Shown piece by piece: positions 8,192-19,931 of a DNA stretch of 64,000 bases. A model generated the notes under the pieces. That model was not told the DNA's origin. It ran no database searches and worked only from the letters and a program-made list of their open reading frames with translations. The stretch spans positions 124,001-188,000 of the forward strand of contig NZ_FMCX01000007.1 of assembly GCF_900091555.1 (NCBI RefSeq), given 5' to 3'. The DNA is from Micromonospora mirobrigensis. Lineage in GTDB: Bacteria; Actinomycetota; Actinomycetes; Mycobacteriales; Micromonosporaceae. Numbering within the stretch: position 1 is the stretch's first letter; each line of letters starts with the position of its first letter. The position numbers were made by a program, and so were the translations under genes.

Positions 8192-9777
8192 CTGTCGTAG
8201 CGCTCCTTGTCGACCAGCCGGCCGTCGGCGAAGCAGAGCCGCCAGACCGGCCGGGCCAGCGGGAAGTTGCCGTCGGTGTAGTACTCGCAGCTGGTGCCGG
8301 CGGCGGCGGGCGGCGCGTCGGCGGGCGCCTCGACCTGCCTTCGGGGCAGGCCGGCCAGCTCGGCGCGGGGCGTGCCGCTGCGCATCCGCTCGAACGTCGG
8401 GCGGTCCAGCTCCGCGCCCGCGGTGGCCAGCGGGTAGTAGACCAGCGACAACGCCAGCGCCACGGCGGGCGGCGCGGCGAGCGCCACCAGCAGGCTGCGC
8501 CGCGCCCCACGCTGGGCGGCCCGCATCCGCTCCCCCGGCCCGGTCGACGGGCCACCCGCCGGGTCGGCCCGCGACGGCTCGGCGGCCGGCCCGCCCGCCG
8601 CCCCGCCGCCCGGCGCGCGCACGTCGACCGGGAGGTCCGTCGGGAGGTGGGCGTCCGTCGGGAGGTGGGCGTCGACCGCGAAGCCGCCGGCCCCGGTCGG
8701 GCCGGCGGTGAACTCCCCGCCGGTCAGCCGCACCCGCTCGGCGAGGGCGACCAGGCCGGAGCCGTGCGACGGCGGGCCGGGCAGCGGCCCCTCCGGTGGC
8801 GTGGCGTTGACCACCCGTACCCGGAACCGGCCCGGCCCACCGTTCACGGTGACCGTGACCGCGGCGCCCGGGGCGTAGCGGGCGGCGTTGGTGAGCGCCT
8901 CCCGGACCACCCGGTGGACGGTCCGCCCGGTGACCGCCGGCAGCCCGGCCGCGTCGGGCGCCACCCGCAGGGTGACCGCCATGCCGGCCTCCCGGGCGCC
9001 GTCCACCAGCTCCACCAGGTCCGCCCCGGCCGGCCGGGTGGCGACCGGGTCGGCGGCCTCCCGCAGCACCCCGATGATCCGGTGCAGCCGCTCGGTCGCC
9101 CCGGCCACGCTGGCCCGCAGCTCCCCGGCCGCCGCCCGGTGCGCCGGGGGCAGGTCGTCGGCCAGCTCCAGCGCCGCCGCGCGCAACGCGATCAGGCTCA
9201 ACTCGTGGCCCAGCGTGTCGTGCATGTCCTGCGCGATCCGGGCCCGCTCCCGCAGCCGCACCCGCTCGGCGGCGCCCCGCTGCTCCCGTTCCAACGCCTC
9301 GGCGTGCTCCCAACCGGCCACCACCAGCTCGTGCCGCTGCCGGTTGTACCGGCCGACCAGCCAGGGGAACACTCCCGCGCCGAGCAGCACGCAGCTCAGC
9401 AGGAACCAGGTCGCCATGCCGGTGCCCAGCACGGCCAGGTGCAGCACCGTCCCGGCGGCGGCCACCACCGCGAAGAGCACGACGGCGGGCGCCGTCCGGG
9501 CCCCCCGCCGCCCGGCCAGGTAGGCGAACGCCAGCAGGGCGAAGACGAAGTTGCCGTCCGCCGAACCGGCCAGCACCAGCACCACCGAGACCAGCGGCGC
9601 CCGCCGGCCCACCGCCACGGCGGCGGCGAGCAGCAGCAGCGAACCGAGCAGCAGCACCGCGACGTACGGCTCGTACGGCGGGGTGAGCCGGGCGTACGCC
9701 ACCGGGGCGGCCAGCACGGCCCAGAGCAGCACGTCGGGCAGCACCCGACCGATCCGTCCGTCCCGCCAGCCCGACAC
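8188..9777 (-). CDS. Sensor histidine kinase (HisKA_3 type) with an extra C-terminal membrane-anchored domain
   Basis: A 529-residue kinase. About five N-terminal transmembrane helices with almost no extracytoplasmic loop precede the dimerisation domain, whose phospho-acceptor His lies in RIAQDMHDTLGHELSL. The ATPase domain has the N box VREALTNAARYA and a G box at SHGSGLVALAERV. After the kinase comes a disordered linker containing a tandem repeat (DAHLPTDAHLPTD), a further transmembrane helix (LLVALAAPPAVALALSLVYY) and about 90 more residues. That tail (RMRSGTPRAELAGLP, then CEYYTDGNFPL and LCFADGRLVDKERY) resembles a SmpA/BamE-like fold and would lie outside the membrane. GTG start; TAGCCT six bases upstream suggests a leaderless transcript. 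Confidence 0.88.
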   Translation of the reverse strand: MSGWRDGRIGRVLPDVLLWAVLAAPVAYARLTPPYEPYVAVLLLGSLLLLAAAVAVGRRAPLVSVVLVLAGSADGNFVFALLAFAYLAGRRGARTAPAVVLFAVVAAAGTVLHLAVLGTGMATWFLLSCVLLGAGVFPWLVGRYNRQRHELVVAGWEHAEALEREQRGAAERVRLRERARIAQDMHDTLGHELSLIALRAAALELADDLPPAHRAAAGELRASVAGATERLHRIIGVLREAADPVATRPAGADLVELVDGAREAGMAVTLRVAPDAAGLPAVTGRTVHRVVREALTNAARYAPGAAVTVTVNGGPGRFRVRVVNATPPEGPLPGPPSHGSGLVALAERVRLTGGEFTAGPTGAGGFAVDAHLPTDAHLPTDLPVDVRAPGGGAAGGPAAEPSRADPAGGPSTGPGERMRAAQRGARRSLLVALAAPPAVALALSLVYYPLATAGAELDRPTFERMRSGTPRAELAGLPRRQVEAPADAPPAAAGTSCEYYTDGNFPLARPVWRLCFADGRLVDKERYDR

Positions 9778-9814
9778 GGCGTCAGGCTACCGACGCCCGA
9801 CCGACGCCGGCACC

Positions 9815-9826
9815 GACGAAGGTCAG
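9815..9826. promoter_or_regulatory. Second copy of the GACGAAGGTCAG motif, upstream of the kinase operon
   Basis: The 12-mer GACGAAGGTCAG found at the ABC promoter recurs here, about 43 bp before the kinase start and touching the bioD stop codon. This half of the site is less symmetric than the copy at 5704-5719. A possible autoregulatory site for the response regulator; prediction only. Confidence 0.35.
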
Positions 9827-10560
9827 CTGATCTCCTCGGCCCAGGCCCGCCAGTCGTCGAGCACGCCGTACAGGTCCGGGGTGAGCCAGCCGGGCGCGGA
9901 GCGGCGGAACACCCCCGGGTCCATCGCGCCGGCGCCCATCGGCACCGCGCCGAGCAGGTTCGGCACCAGGTCGGTCAGGTTCGTCCAGTGCACCAGCTCC
10001 GGCTCGGCCGGCCAGGCGCCGATCACCACGCCGGCCGGAACGCCCCGACGCTCCAGCGCCTCCAGGGTCAGCGCGGTGTGGTTCAGCGTGCCCAGGCCCG
10101 CCCGGGCGACCACCACCGCCGGCGTACCGAGCGACACGGCCAGGTCGGCCACCGTCCACGGTTCGCCCGAGGGGCGCAACCCCATCGGCACGAGCAGCCC
10201 GCCGGCCCCCTCGACGAGGACCAGGTCGTGCTTCTCCGCCTCCGCGCGGATCGCGTCGACGGCGGTGTACAGCTCCAGCGGCTCCATCTGCGCCACCCGG
10301 GCCGCCGCCAGCGGGGCGAGTGGGTCCGGATAGCTGACCAGGGTCCGACCGGTCGACGGGGCGGCCAGCCGGGTCACCGAGTCGACGTCACCGGGGTCCC
10401 CGGTGGCCGTACCCGTCTGACCGGGTTTGATCACGGCGACCCGGAGGCCAGCGGCCTGCACCGCCGCCGCGATCGCCGCGGTGACCACGGTCTTGCCGAC
10501 CTCGGTGTCGGTGCCGGTGACCAGCACCGGCCCCTGCCATCCTCCACTCAAGGGGCACAC
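9823..10560 (-). CDS. bioD: Dethiobiotin synthetase
   Basis: Closes the ureido ring of 7,8-diaminopelargonic acid with CO2 and ATP to make dethiobiotin, the step before biotin synthase. The 245-residue protein shows the BioD P-loop GTDTEVGKT near the N-terminus, the substrate Lys in IKPGQTG, and the VEGAGGLLVP motif. The start overlaps the bioF stop by 13 bases, so bioF and bioD are coupled. With bioF here and divergent bioB next door, this is a biotin locus. bioA is not in the window. Confidence 0.95.
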   Translation of the reverse strand: MCPLSGGWQGPVLVTGTDTEVGKTVVTAAIAAAVQAAGLRVAVIKPGQTGTATGDPGDVDSVTRLAAPSTGRTLVSYPDPLAPLAAARVAQMEPLELYTAVDAIRAEAEKHDLVLVEGAGGLLVPMGLRPSGEPWTVADLAVSLGTPAVVVARAGLGTLNHTALTLEALERRGVPAGVVIGAWPAEPELVHWTNLTDLVPNLLGAVPMGAGAMDPGVFRRSAPGWLTPDLYGVLDDWRAWAEEIS

Positions 10561-11684
10561 TCCACGATGACGTCCAAAGCCCGTTCGAAGTCCGGCCGGG
10601 GCACCCCGGCGCTGATGGTCAGCCGCAGCCGGGACCGGCTGTCCGGGGTGGACGGCGGCCGGAAGCAGCCGACCGCGACGCCCCGGTCGCGGCAGTCCGC
10701 CGCCCAGGCGGTGGCGGCCTCCGGGCCGGGCGCGGTCACCGACACCACCGCCCCGTCCGGGTCGGAGACGGTCAGCCGGGCGGCGCGCAGCCGGCGCACC
10801 GCGAGCGCCGCCCGCTCGGCCAGCTCCGCGCGCAGCCCCCCGCCGGCCCGGGCCAACCCGACGGCGGCGTGCACGCCGGCCACCACGGCCGGCGGCGGGG
10901 CGGTGTCGAAGATGAACGTACGACCGGTCTCGATCAGGTGGCGGACGAACGGCGCCGGGCCCGCGACCACCCCACCGGCACCGCCGAGCGCCTTGGACAG
11001 GGTGGCGGTGAGCACCACGTCCGGCTGCCCGGCCAGCCCGGCGGCGGCCACCCCGCCGGCGCCCTCGGGACCGATCACGCCGAGCCCGTGGGCGTCGTCG
11101 ACCAGCAGCAGCGCGCCGTGCGCCCGGGCGGTCGCGTGCAGCTCGGCCAGCGGGGCGAGGTCGCCGTCGACGGAGAAGACCGACTCGGTAACCACCACGG
11201 CGGGCCGGCCCGGGTGGGCGGCGAGCGCGGCGGCCACCGCGTCCACGTCGGCGTGCGGGGTGACCACGGTCTCGGCACCGGAGATCCGGCAGCCGTCGAT
11301 CAGCGAGGCGTGGTTGTGGGCGTCGGAGACCAGCAGGGTGCGCGGCTGCACCACGGCCCGCACGGCCGCCAGGTTGGCCAGGTAGCCGGAGGAGAAGACC
11401 AGCGCCCCGGCGGTGCCGAGCCAGTCGGCCAGCGCGTCCTCCAGCGCGTGGTGGGCGTCGGTGGAGCCGCGGACCAGCCGCGACCCGGTCGCCCCCAGCC
11501 CGTACGCGGAGAGCGCCCGCGCGGCGGCGGCGGTGACCTCCGGGTGGGTGGCCAGGCCGAGGTAGTCGTTGCCGGCCAGGTCGACCACCGGGTCGCCGGC
11601 GGCCCGGGGCCGCAGCCGGCGGGTGAGTCCCGCCTTGGCCCGCAGGTCGGCGCGTCGGTCCAGCGCCGCCAGCCAGTCACCCAT
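10548..11684 (-). CDS. bioF: 8-Amino-7-oxononanoate synthase
   Basis: A PLP-dependent enzyme that condenses pimeloyl-ACP (or -CoA) with L-alanine, giving the first ring-atom precursor of biotin. The 378-residue alpha-oxoamine synthase has [13 protein letters not shown] at the N-terminus, the cofactor-contacting VDDAHGLGV, and the PLP lysine in [13 protein letters not shown]. The ATG at 11684 was chosen for its strong ribosome-binding site (GAGGAGGGG). It is divergent from bioB with about 155 bp between starts and upstream of bioD in the same operon. Confidence 0.95.
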   Translation of the reverse strand: MGDWLAALDRRADLRAKAGLTRRLRPRAAGDPVVDLAGNDYLGLATHPEVTAAAARALSAYGLGATGSRLVRGSTDAHHALEDALADWLGTAGALVFSSGYLANLAAVRAVVQPRTLLVSDAHNHASLIDGCRISGAETVVTPHADVDAVAAALAAHPGRPAVVVTESVFSVDGDLAPLAELHATARAHGALLLVDDAHGLGVIGPEGAGGVAAAGLAGQPDVVLTATLSKALGGAGGVVAGPAPFVRHLIETGRTFIFDTAPPPAVVAGVHAAVGLARAGGGLRAELAERAALAVRRLRAARLTVSDPDGAVVSVTAPGPEAATAWAADCRDRGVAVGCFRPPSTPDSRSRLRLTISAGVPRPDFERALDVIVECAP

Positions 11685-11839
11685 GCCGTCGCCCCTCCTC
11701 CGCCGCCCGCTTCCGAGGGGCGAAGTTACCACCCGGCCCGCCGGTGACCGGCGTGGCGCGGGCCGCACCCGCCCGGCACACCGCCGCTCGGGCCCGGAGG
11801 CCGTTCCCGCCGGTCGGCGGGCCTTGTAGGGTACGAGCC

Positions 11840-12835
11840 ATGCCAGAGATCCTCGACCGCGCCCGTACCCAGGTGCTGGAGAACGGCGTCGGCCTCGACG
11901 AGGCCGACATCCTCGCCGTGCTGAACCTGCCCGACGAGCACCTGCCCGCCGCCCTCCAGCTCGCCCACGAGGTGCGGATGCGGTGGTGCGGCCCGGAGGT
12001 GGAGGTCGAGGGCATCGTCTCGCTGAAGACCGGCGGCTGCCCGGAGGACTGCCACTTCTGCTCCCAGTCGGGGCTGTTCACCTCGCCGGTCCGCTCGGTC
12101 TGGCTGGACATCCCCAACCTGGTGGAGGCGGCCCGGCAGACCGCGAAGACCGGGGCGACGGAGTTCTGCATCGTCGCCGCCGTCCGCGGCCCGGACGCCC
12201 GGCTGATGAAGCAGATGCGCGAGGGTGTGGCCGCCATCAAGGCGGAGGTCGACATCCAGGTCGCCGCGTCGCTCGGCATGCTCAACCAGGAGCAGGTCGA
12301 CGAGCTGGTCGAGATGGGCGTGCACCGCTACAACCACAACCTGGAGACCTGCCGCTCCTACTTCCCGAACGTGGTCACCACGCACTCCTTCGAGGAGCGC
12401 TGGGAGACCCTGCGGATGGTCCGCGAGTCCGGCATGGAGGTCTGCTGCGGCGGCATCCTCGGCCTCGGCGAGACGCTGGAGCAGCGGGCCGAGTTCGCCG
12501 CGCAGCTCGCCGAGCTGGACCCGCACGAGGTCCCGCTGAACTTCCTCAACCCCCGCCCGGGCACCCCGCTCGGTGACCGGCCGGTGGTCGAGGGCAAGGA
12601 CGCGCTGCGGGCGATCGCCGCGTTCCGGCTGGCCATGCCGCGCACCATCCTGCGCTACGCCGGGGGCAGGGAGCTCACCCTGGGCGACCTGGGCACCCGC
12701 GACGGCCTGCTCGGCGGCATCAACGCGGTCATCGTCGGCAACTACCTGACCACGCTGGGCCGGCCGGCCAACGCCGACCTGGAGTTGCTGGACGACCTGA
12801 AGATGCCGGTCAAGGCGCTCTCCGCCACCCTGTGA
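11840..12835 (+). CDS. bioB: Biotin synthase
   Basis: A radical-SAM enzyme that inserts sulfur into dethiobiotin. The 331-residue protein carries the 4Fe-4S/SAM triad C67, C71 and C74 in [12 protein letters not shown], followed by the conserved YNHNLET and GGILGLGE segments of BioB. The ATG at 11840 was chosen as the start of homology. Ten bases after its stop begins a small Cys-rich gene of the BsaP type, which in mycobacteria is needed for BioB activity, so this is probably a BioB that depends on that partner rather than an E. coli-like stand-alone enzyme. Confidence 0.96.
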   Translation: MPEILDRARTQVLENGVGLDEADILAVLNLPDEHLPAALQLAHEVRMRWCGPEVEVEGIVSLKTGGCPEDCHFCSQSGLFTSPVRSVWLDIPNLVEAARQTAKTGATEFCIVAAVRGPDARLMKQMREGVAAIKAEVDIQVAASLGMLNQEQVDELVEMGVHRYNHNLETCRSYFPNVVTTHSFEERWETLRMVRESGMEVCCGGILGLGETLEQRAEFAAQLAELDPHEVPLNFLNPRPGTPLGDRPVVEGKDALRAIAAFRLAMPRTILRYAGGRELTLGDLGTRDGLLGGINAVIVGNYLTTLGRPANADLELLDDLKMPVKALSATL

Positions 12836-12845
12836 GGGCCGAGCA

Positions 12846-13055
12846 GTGACGGAACTTTCCCAGTCCGCGGCGGTCGCACCCTGGTGCGACCGCTGCGGCG
12901 AGGCCGCGGCCACCGGCGCGCACACCGCCTGCGCGGCGGCCCGGGCGTTGGAGCCGCCGCGCTACTGCGCGCACTGCCGGCGCCGGATGAAGGTGCAGGT
13001 GCTGCCGGTGGGCTGGTCGGCGCTCTGCGTCGAGCACGGCGCGACGGAGGGCTGA
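12846..13055 (+). CDS. bsaP: Biotin synthase auxiliary protein BsaP
   Basis: A 69-residue Cys-rich protein starting at GTG 12846, ten bases after bioB. It has two CxxC pairs (C14/C17 in WCDRCGEA and C41/C44 in YCAHCRRRM) and further Cys at about 29 and 61 (LCVEHG). Position, length and motifs fit the BsaP family of actinobacteria, a small protein shown in mycobacteria to support the auxiliary iron-sulfur cluster of BioB. The RYCAHCRRRMKVQVLP stretch is the most family-like part. Identification is by motif and context. Confidence 0.82.
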   Translation: MTELSQSAAVAPWCDRCGEAAATGAHTACAAARALEPPRYCAHCRRRMKVQVLPVGWSALCVEHGATEG

Positions 13056-13060
13056 GCCGG

Positions 13061-13564
13061 ATGCTGCGCGGACGATCGGTCACCCTGCGCCCGGCGGCGG
13101 ACGACGACGTGGCCGTCCTCGCCGCCATCCGGGCCCATCCCGAGGTACGCCGCTGGTGGCGCGGCGACGACGACCTGACCGGCACGATCCGCGCCGACCT
13201 CGACGACGAGCTGACCGTCTACGCCGTCGAGCACGACGGGCGGGTGGTCGGCGCCATCCAGTGGGGCGAGGAGTCCGACCCGGAATACCGGCACGCCAGC
13301 ATCGACATCTTCCTCGACCCCGAGGTACGCGGCCGGGGTCTGGGCGGCGACGCCATCCGCACCCTGACCCGGCACCTGATCGACGAACACGGCCACCACC
13401 GGTTCACCATCGACCCGGCGGCGGCGAACACCCCCGCCATCCGGGCGTACGCGAAGGTCGGGTTCCGGCCGGTCGGCATCCTGCGCCGCTACGAACGCGG
13501 CCCCGACGGGCGCTGGCACGACGGCCTGCTGATGGACCTGCTCGCCGACGAACTGGCGGACTGA
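13061..13564 (+). CDS. GNAT-family N-acetyltransferase, aminoglycoside AAC(6')-like
   Basis: A 167-residue GNAT enzyme. The acetyl-CoA loop is VRGRGLGGDA after the strand IDIFLD, and the C-terminal part has TIDPAAANTPAIRAYAKVGF. The segments EESDPEYRHASIDIF and GRWHDGLLMDLLADEL resemble aminoglycoside 6'-N-acetyltransferases and their many uncharacterised actinobacterial relatives. It begins six bases after bsaP and may ride on the bioB transcript. A true resistance role is possible but unproven; many such proteins acetylate other amines. Confidence 0.85.
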   Translation: MLRGRSVTLRPAADDDVAVLAAIRAHPEVRRWWRGDDDLTGTIRADLDDELTVYAVEHDGRVVGAIQWGEESDPEYRHASIDIFLDPEVRGRGLGGDAIRTLTRHLIDEHGHHRFTIDPAAANTPAIRAYAKVGFRPVGILRRYERGPDGRWHDGLLMDLLADELAD

Positions 13565-13586
13565 CTCGGCGGGGCGGCACGGAAGG

Positions 13587-14117
13587 TCAGCCGGCCCAGA
13601 GCAGGTGGCCGTCGGGGCGGCGGCGGGCGCCCTCGGCGGGCCGGTGCGGGGTGAGCCGCCCGTCGGGCATCAGGTGCCGCACCTCGACGCCGCGGCCGAG
13701 CACCGCCACGTCGGCGATCAGCCGCCGGTGGCACCGCCACCACACACTCTCGCTGCACATCACCGCGGTGGTCCGCCGCGCCGCGTCGGCGAGGACCGCG
13801 TCGAGCGCCGCGTCGAAGTCGGGGGTGCGGGTGTACGCGGCGTACGCCCGGAAGGCCGCCACCGTCCACCAGGTGTCCGGCTCGGGTTCCCCGGCCGGGA
13901 CGTGTCGCCGGCCGCCGAGGCGCGGCTCCCAGCGGTAGTCGATGCCCCGCCCGGGCAGCCACTCCTCCAGCGCCTCCCGGCGGACGTCCGGGTTGGTGCG
14001 ACTGGCCGGGTACCGCCGGACGTCCACCACCAGGGCGACGCCCGCGCCGGCCAGCAGCTCGCCCATCCGCTCCCGGTCGGCGGCGCCGTGCCCCACGGTC
14101 AGCAGTTCCGGTTCCAC
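13587..14117 (-). CDS. DUF488-family protein
   Basis: A 176-residue protein of the DUF488 family, small enzymes or binding proteins of unknown function. It shows the family start LLTVGHGA, the conserved VVDVRRYPASRTNP, the segment YRWEPRLGGRR, and a Cys/Trp/His cluster (MCSESVWWRCHRRLIADV) that may bind metal. The start at GTG 14117 rests on where family similarity begins; its ribosome-binding site is weak. It converges with the acetyltransferase gene. Confidence 0.82.
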   Translation of the reverse strand: MEPELLTVGHGAADRERMGELLAGAGVALVVDVRRYPASRTNPDVRREALEEWLPGRGIDYRWEPRLGGRRHVPAGEPEPDTWWTVAAFRAYAAYTRTPDFDAALDAVLADAARRTTAVMCSESVWWRCHRRLIADVAVLGRGVEVRHLMPDGRLTPHRPAEGARRRPDGHLLWAG

Positions 14118-14146
14118 CAGCTCAGCTTGCCCCGGATCGGCCTCCC

Positions 14147-15547
14147 TCACCCACCACCGGGCCCAGCTCCCGCCGACGGCCCGCTCCCCACGGACGACCC
14201 GGTTCCCGCCGACGGCCCGGTTCCTCCGGTCGGGCCGGTTTCCGCGGACGGCCAGGGCGGGTCGGGTGGGGTGCGGCGGGGTGGCGGCACCGAGCCGACC
14301 GGGAGTTGCCAGTGCGGCACCGGCGCGGGCACGGCCACCGGGCCGCGCCGACGGTGACCTCGCCACAGCAGCAGCACCAGCGCCACCACGCCCAGCGGCA
14401 GCAGGAACGGCACGGCCGCCAGGACGATGATCGGGCGGGCCGGGAACGGGCGGGCGCGGACCGCCGGGCCGCCGAACCGGCCGGCGGCGAGCAGGTCCCG
14501 GGGTACGTCCAGCGCGCAGACCTCGGCGGGCGGGTCGAGCAGCAGTTCGGTGCCGCCGTCGGGGCGCAGCGCCAGCAGCTGCACGTGGCCGGTCTCCCAC
14601 CAGCCGGTGTCGTTCCACTCGACGGTGTCCATGCCGTCCTGCGGGTTCGGCTCGTACCGCAGCGCCACCAGGTCGGTGCCGGTACGCCAGCCGAGCGCGC
14701 GGACGGCCTGGCCGCGTACCGGTGGCAGGGCCGGGCCGGTGGTGTCCCGCCCGGTGGCCGTGTCCAGCCAACCGAACCGCCAGGTACGGGCGCCCAACTC
14801 CCCGGCGCTGCACCCGGTACGGCAGCCGTCCAGCTCGACGGTGGCCACCCGGGCGCCGTCCGGGCTGACCGCCCCGCTGCCGGCGAGCACCCGACGCGGT
14901 CCGAGCCGGCGGGACCAGAGCGCCCGGCCGGTCCGGTCGCGCAGGCTCACCGTGTCGCCGACGGTGGTGAGCAGCCGGGCGCCGTCCGGGGTGAACGCGG
15001 CCAGCGAGGCGGTACGCACCGGCCACCGGTCGCTGCGCTCCTCGGCCAGCACCCGGGTCGCCCCGCTGTCCAGGTCCAGCAGGACCAGCCGAATCGAGTA
15101 GATGTCCTGCCCGTCGGCGTCCCGGCCGAGGACCGGCTCGTAGCGGTTGTCCAGCGCCACGATCGACCGGCCGTCGGGTGCCCAGGTCACCGGGAGGCCG
15201 CCGCCCCCGTCCGGTGGTCCGTCATAGGCCCGGTGCGAGCCGTCGGTCAGGTCTGTGGTCTCCAGCCAGCCGTCGCCGAGAGCGTCGGCGACGTAGCGCC
15301 CGTCCGGGGAGAGCTGCACGTCCTCCCCGGCGCTGCTCTCCGCGCCGCCGTGGAGCAGCATCCGGTAGCGGCCGTCCCGGCCGATCACCGCGACCTTCCC
15401 CTCGTGGTCGAGCAGGTCGATCCCGCGTAGTCCCAGGCCGCCGCCGGCCACCAGCAGGGCGGCCGGCCCGGGCGGATCCCGGTCCACGGTGGCCTGCCAC
15501 ATGTACGGCAGCCCGATCCGGCCGGGCACCTCACGGAAAACGTCCAA
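14147..15547 (-). CDS. WD40/beta-propeller-like membrane protein, apparently missing its 5' end
   Basis: About 466 residues with recurring propeller-blade motifs (LSPDGRYVAD, WAPDGRSIVALD, FTPDGARLLTTV, VSPDGARVATVEL). One transmembrane helix near the C-terminus (ILAAVPFLLPLGVVALVLLL) is followed by a Pro/Gly/Ser-rich tail. Actinobacterial proteins of this type usually carry an N-terminal cytoplasmic stretch and a membrane helix before the propeller. Here the frame runs back only into the divergent gene at 15611, and no start has a ribosome-binding site. Candidate starts are TTG 15547, GTG 15529 and ATG 15502. It is either truncated at the 5' end or uses a poor start. Function unknown. Confidence 0.6.
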   Translation of the reverse strand: MDVFREVPGRIGLPYMWQATVDRDPPGPAALLVAGGGLGLRGIDLLDHEGKVAVIGRDGRYRMLLHGGAESSAGEDVQLSPDGRYVADALGDGWLETTDLTDGSHRAYDGPPDGGGGLPVTWAPDGRSIVALDNRYEPVLGRDADGQDIYSIRLVLLDLDSGATRVLAEERSDRWPVRTASLAAFTPDGARLLTTVGDTVSLRDRTGRALWSRRLGPRRVLAGSGAVSPDGARVATVELDGCRTGCSAGELGARTWRFGWLDTATGRDTTGPALPPVRGQAVRALGWRTGTDLVALRYEPNPQDGMDTVEWNDTGWWETGHVQLLALRPDGGTELLLDPPAEVCALDVPRDLLAAGRFGGPAVRARPFPARPIIVLAAVPFLLPLGVVALVLLLWRGHRRRGPVAVPAPVPHWQLPVGSVPPPRRTPPDPPWPSAETGPTGGTGPSAGTGSSVGSGPSAGAGPGGG

Positions 15548-15610
15548 GGTCGGCCCGGGGACGGGCAGCGGGGCAGCGGAATCGTCGGGTTCGCGGGCAG
15601 AGTCGGGCGG

Positions 15611-16567
15611 GTGGTGCGGACTCTGCCCGCCGAGGAGGCGGACACGCTGGAGTGGTTGACCTTCGAGCAGGCAGGGGTGGTGACCACGTCCCAGGCCGGC
15701 CGGCTGCTGACCCCCGGCACGATCCGTGGGCTGGTCCGCTCCGGCCGGTGGCGGTCGGTCTGTCGGGGCGTCCTGCTCACCGGCAACGGCCGGCTCACCC
15801 GGGATCAGCAGCTCTGGGTGGCCGTCCTCGCCGCCGGTCCCCAGGCGGTGCTGGCCGGCGTCACGGCCGCCGCCGAGGCGGGCGTACGAGGGCTGCGCCG
15901 GGAACCACTGCACGTGCTCGTTCCGGCGGACCGTCGGGCGGGGCGGGCACTGCGTGGACTGCCGGTGGACATGCCTGCGGTCGTGGTGCACCGCACGTCG
16001 GTGCTGCCCGCGACGCACCTGCAACGGGCCCGGCCGACCCGGACGGTCACCGCTCGGGCGGTGGTGGACGCGGCCGGCTGGGCGCGAGGCGTCGAGGAGG
16101 CGCAGCTGGTGCTGACGGCGGCCTGTCAGCAGCGGCGGGTGCTGCCGGACGAGATCGCCGCGATGGTGGCGCAACTGCCCCGGGCCCGGCGGCAGGAGCT
16201 GATCCGTCGGACGATCGCGGACATCGCCGGCGGGGCGCAGGCGCTGTCCGAGCTCCACTTCGTCCGCCTCTGCCGCCGGCACCGGCTACCCGCGCCCGAT
16301 CTGCAGGAACGGCGCACCGACCGGTCCGGGCGGACCCGCTGGTTGGACGCGTACTGGCGGGAGTGGGGGTTGCACGTGGAGGTGGACGGCGCGCACCACA
16401 TGGACGTCCGGCAGTGGGCGGACGACATGCGCCGGCAGAACGACGTCTGGACCTCCGGCGACCGGATCCTCCGCTTCCCCGCCTGGCTGGTCCGGGCCCG
16501 CCCGGACGAGGTCGCCACCACCGTCCGCCACGCCCTGCTGGCCGCCGGCTGGCGTCCCCGGACGTGA
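15611..16567 (+). CDS. AbiEi-like N-terminal plus DUF559 (Vsr-like nuclease fold) protein
   Basis: A 318-residue protein. Residues about 15-60 (FEQAGVVTTSQAGRLL, then IRGLVRSGRWRSVCRGVLL) match the winged-helix start of type IV AbiEi-like antitoxins. The C-terminal part resembles DUF559/Vsr-type endonuclease folds: TRWLDAYWREWGLHVEVDGA with Asp and Glu, then HHMDVRQWADDMRRQND and ILRFPAWLV. The combination is widespread in actinobacteria and of unknown role. It need not be a toxin-antitoxin partner, since no AbiEii-like toxin is adjacent. GTG codons at 15611 and 15614 are both possible starts; real similarity begins near residue 13. Confidence 0.75.
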   Translation: MVRTLPAEEADTLEWLTFEQAGVVTTSQAGRLLTPGTIRGLVRSGRWRSVCRGVLLTGNGRLTRDQQLWVAVLAAGPQAVLAGVTAAAEAGVRGLRREPLHVLVPADRRAGRALRGLPVDMPAVVVHRTSVLPATHLQRARPTRTVTARAVVDAAGWARGVEEAQLVLTAACQQRRVLPDEIAAMVAQLPRARRQELIRRTIADIAGGAQALSELHFVRLCRRHRLPAPDLQERRTDRSGRTRWLDAYWREWGLHVEVDGAHHMDVRQWADDMRRQNDVWTSGDRILRFPAWLVRARPDEVATTVRHALLAAGWRPRT

Positions 16568-16571
16568 ATCC

Positions 16572-16608
16572 TGGACAGTTTCCGTTCACTGCGAACGGAA
16601 ACTGTCCA
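16572..16608. terminator. Long perfect hairpin between convergent genes
   Basis: TGGACAGTTTCCGTTC (16572-16587) is exactly repeated in inverted form at 16593-16608 with a 5-nt loop. It lies between the stop of the DUF559 gene and the stop of the cellulase gene. It may be a bidirectional terminator; its long perfect arms also suggest a dispersed palindromic repeat. Confidence 0.6.
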
Positions 16609-16626
16609 AGATCGCGAAACGCAAGC

Positions 16627-19848
<3,222 letters not shown>

Positions 19849-19931
19849 TCAGACCGTTCGTCCGAGGTCGCCCTCCGCGCGCATTCATGGGAACATGTCA
19901 CGTCCCCTCTACCAATCCCGGAGGATTTTTC

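Noticed and set aside
13061-13564. A firm call of aminoglycoside resistance
   Set aside because: The GNAT protein resembles AAC(6') enzymes, but sequence alone does not show the substrate, and many relatives are not resistance genes.
15611-16567. A complete AbiE toxin-antitoxin system
   Set aside because: Only the AbiEi-like winged helix is present, fused to a DUF559-like part; no AbiEii toxin gene is adjacent.
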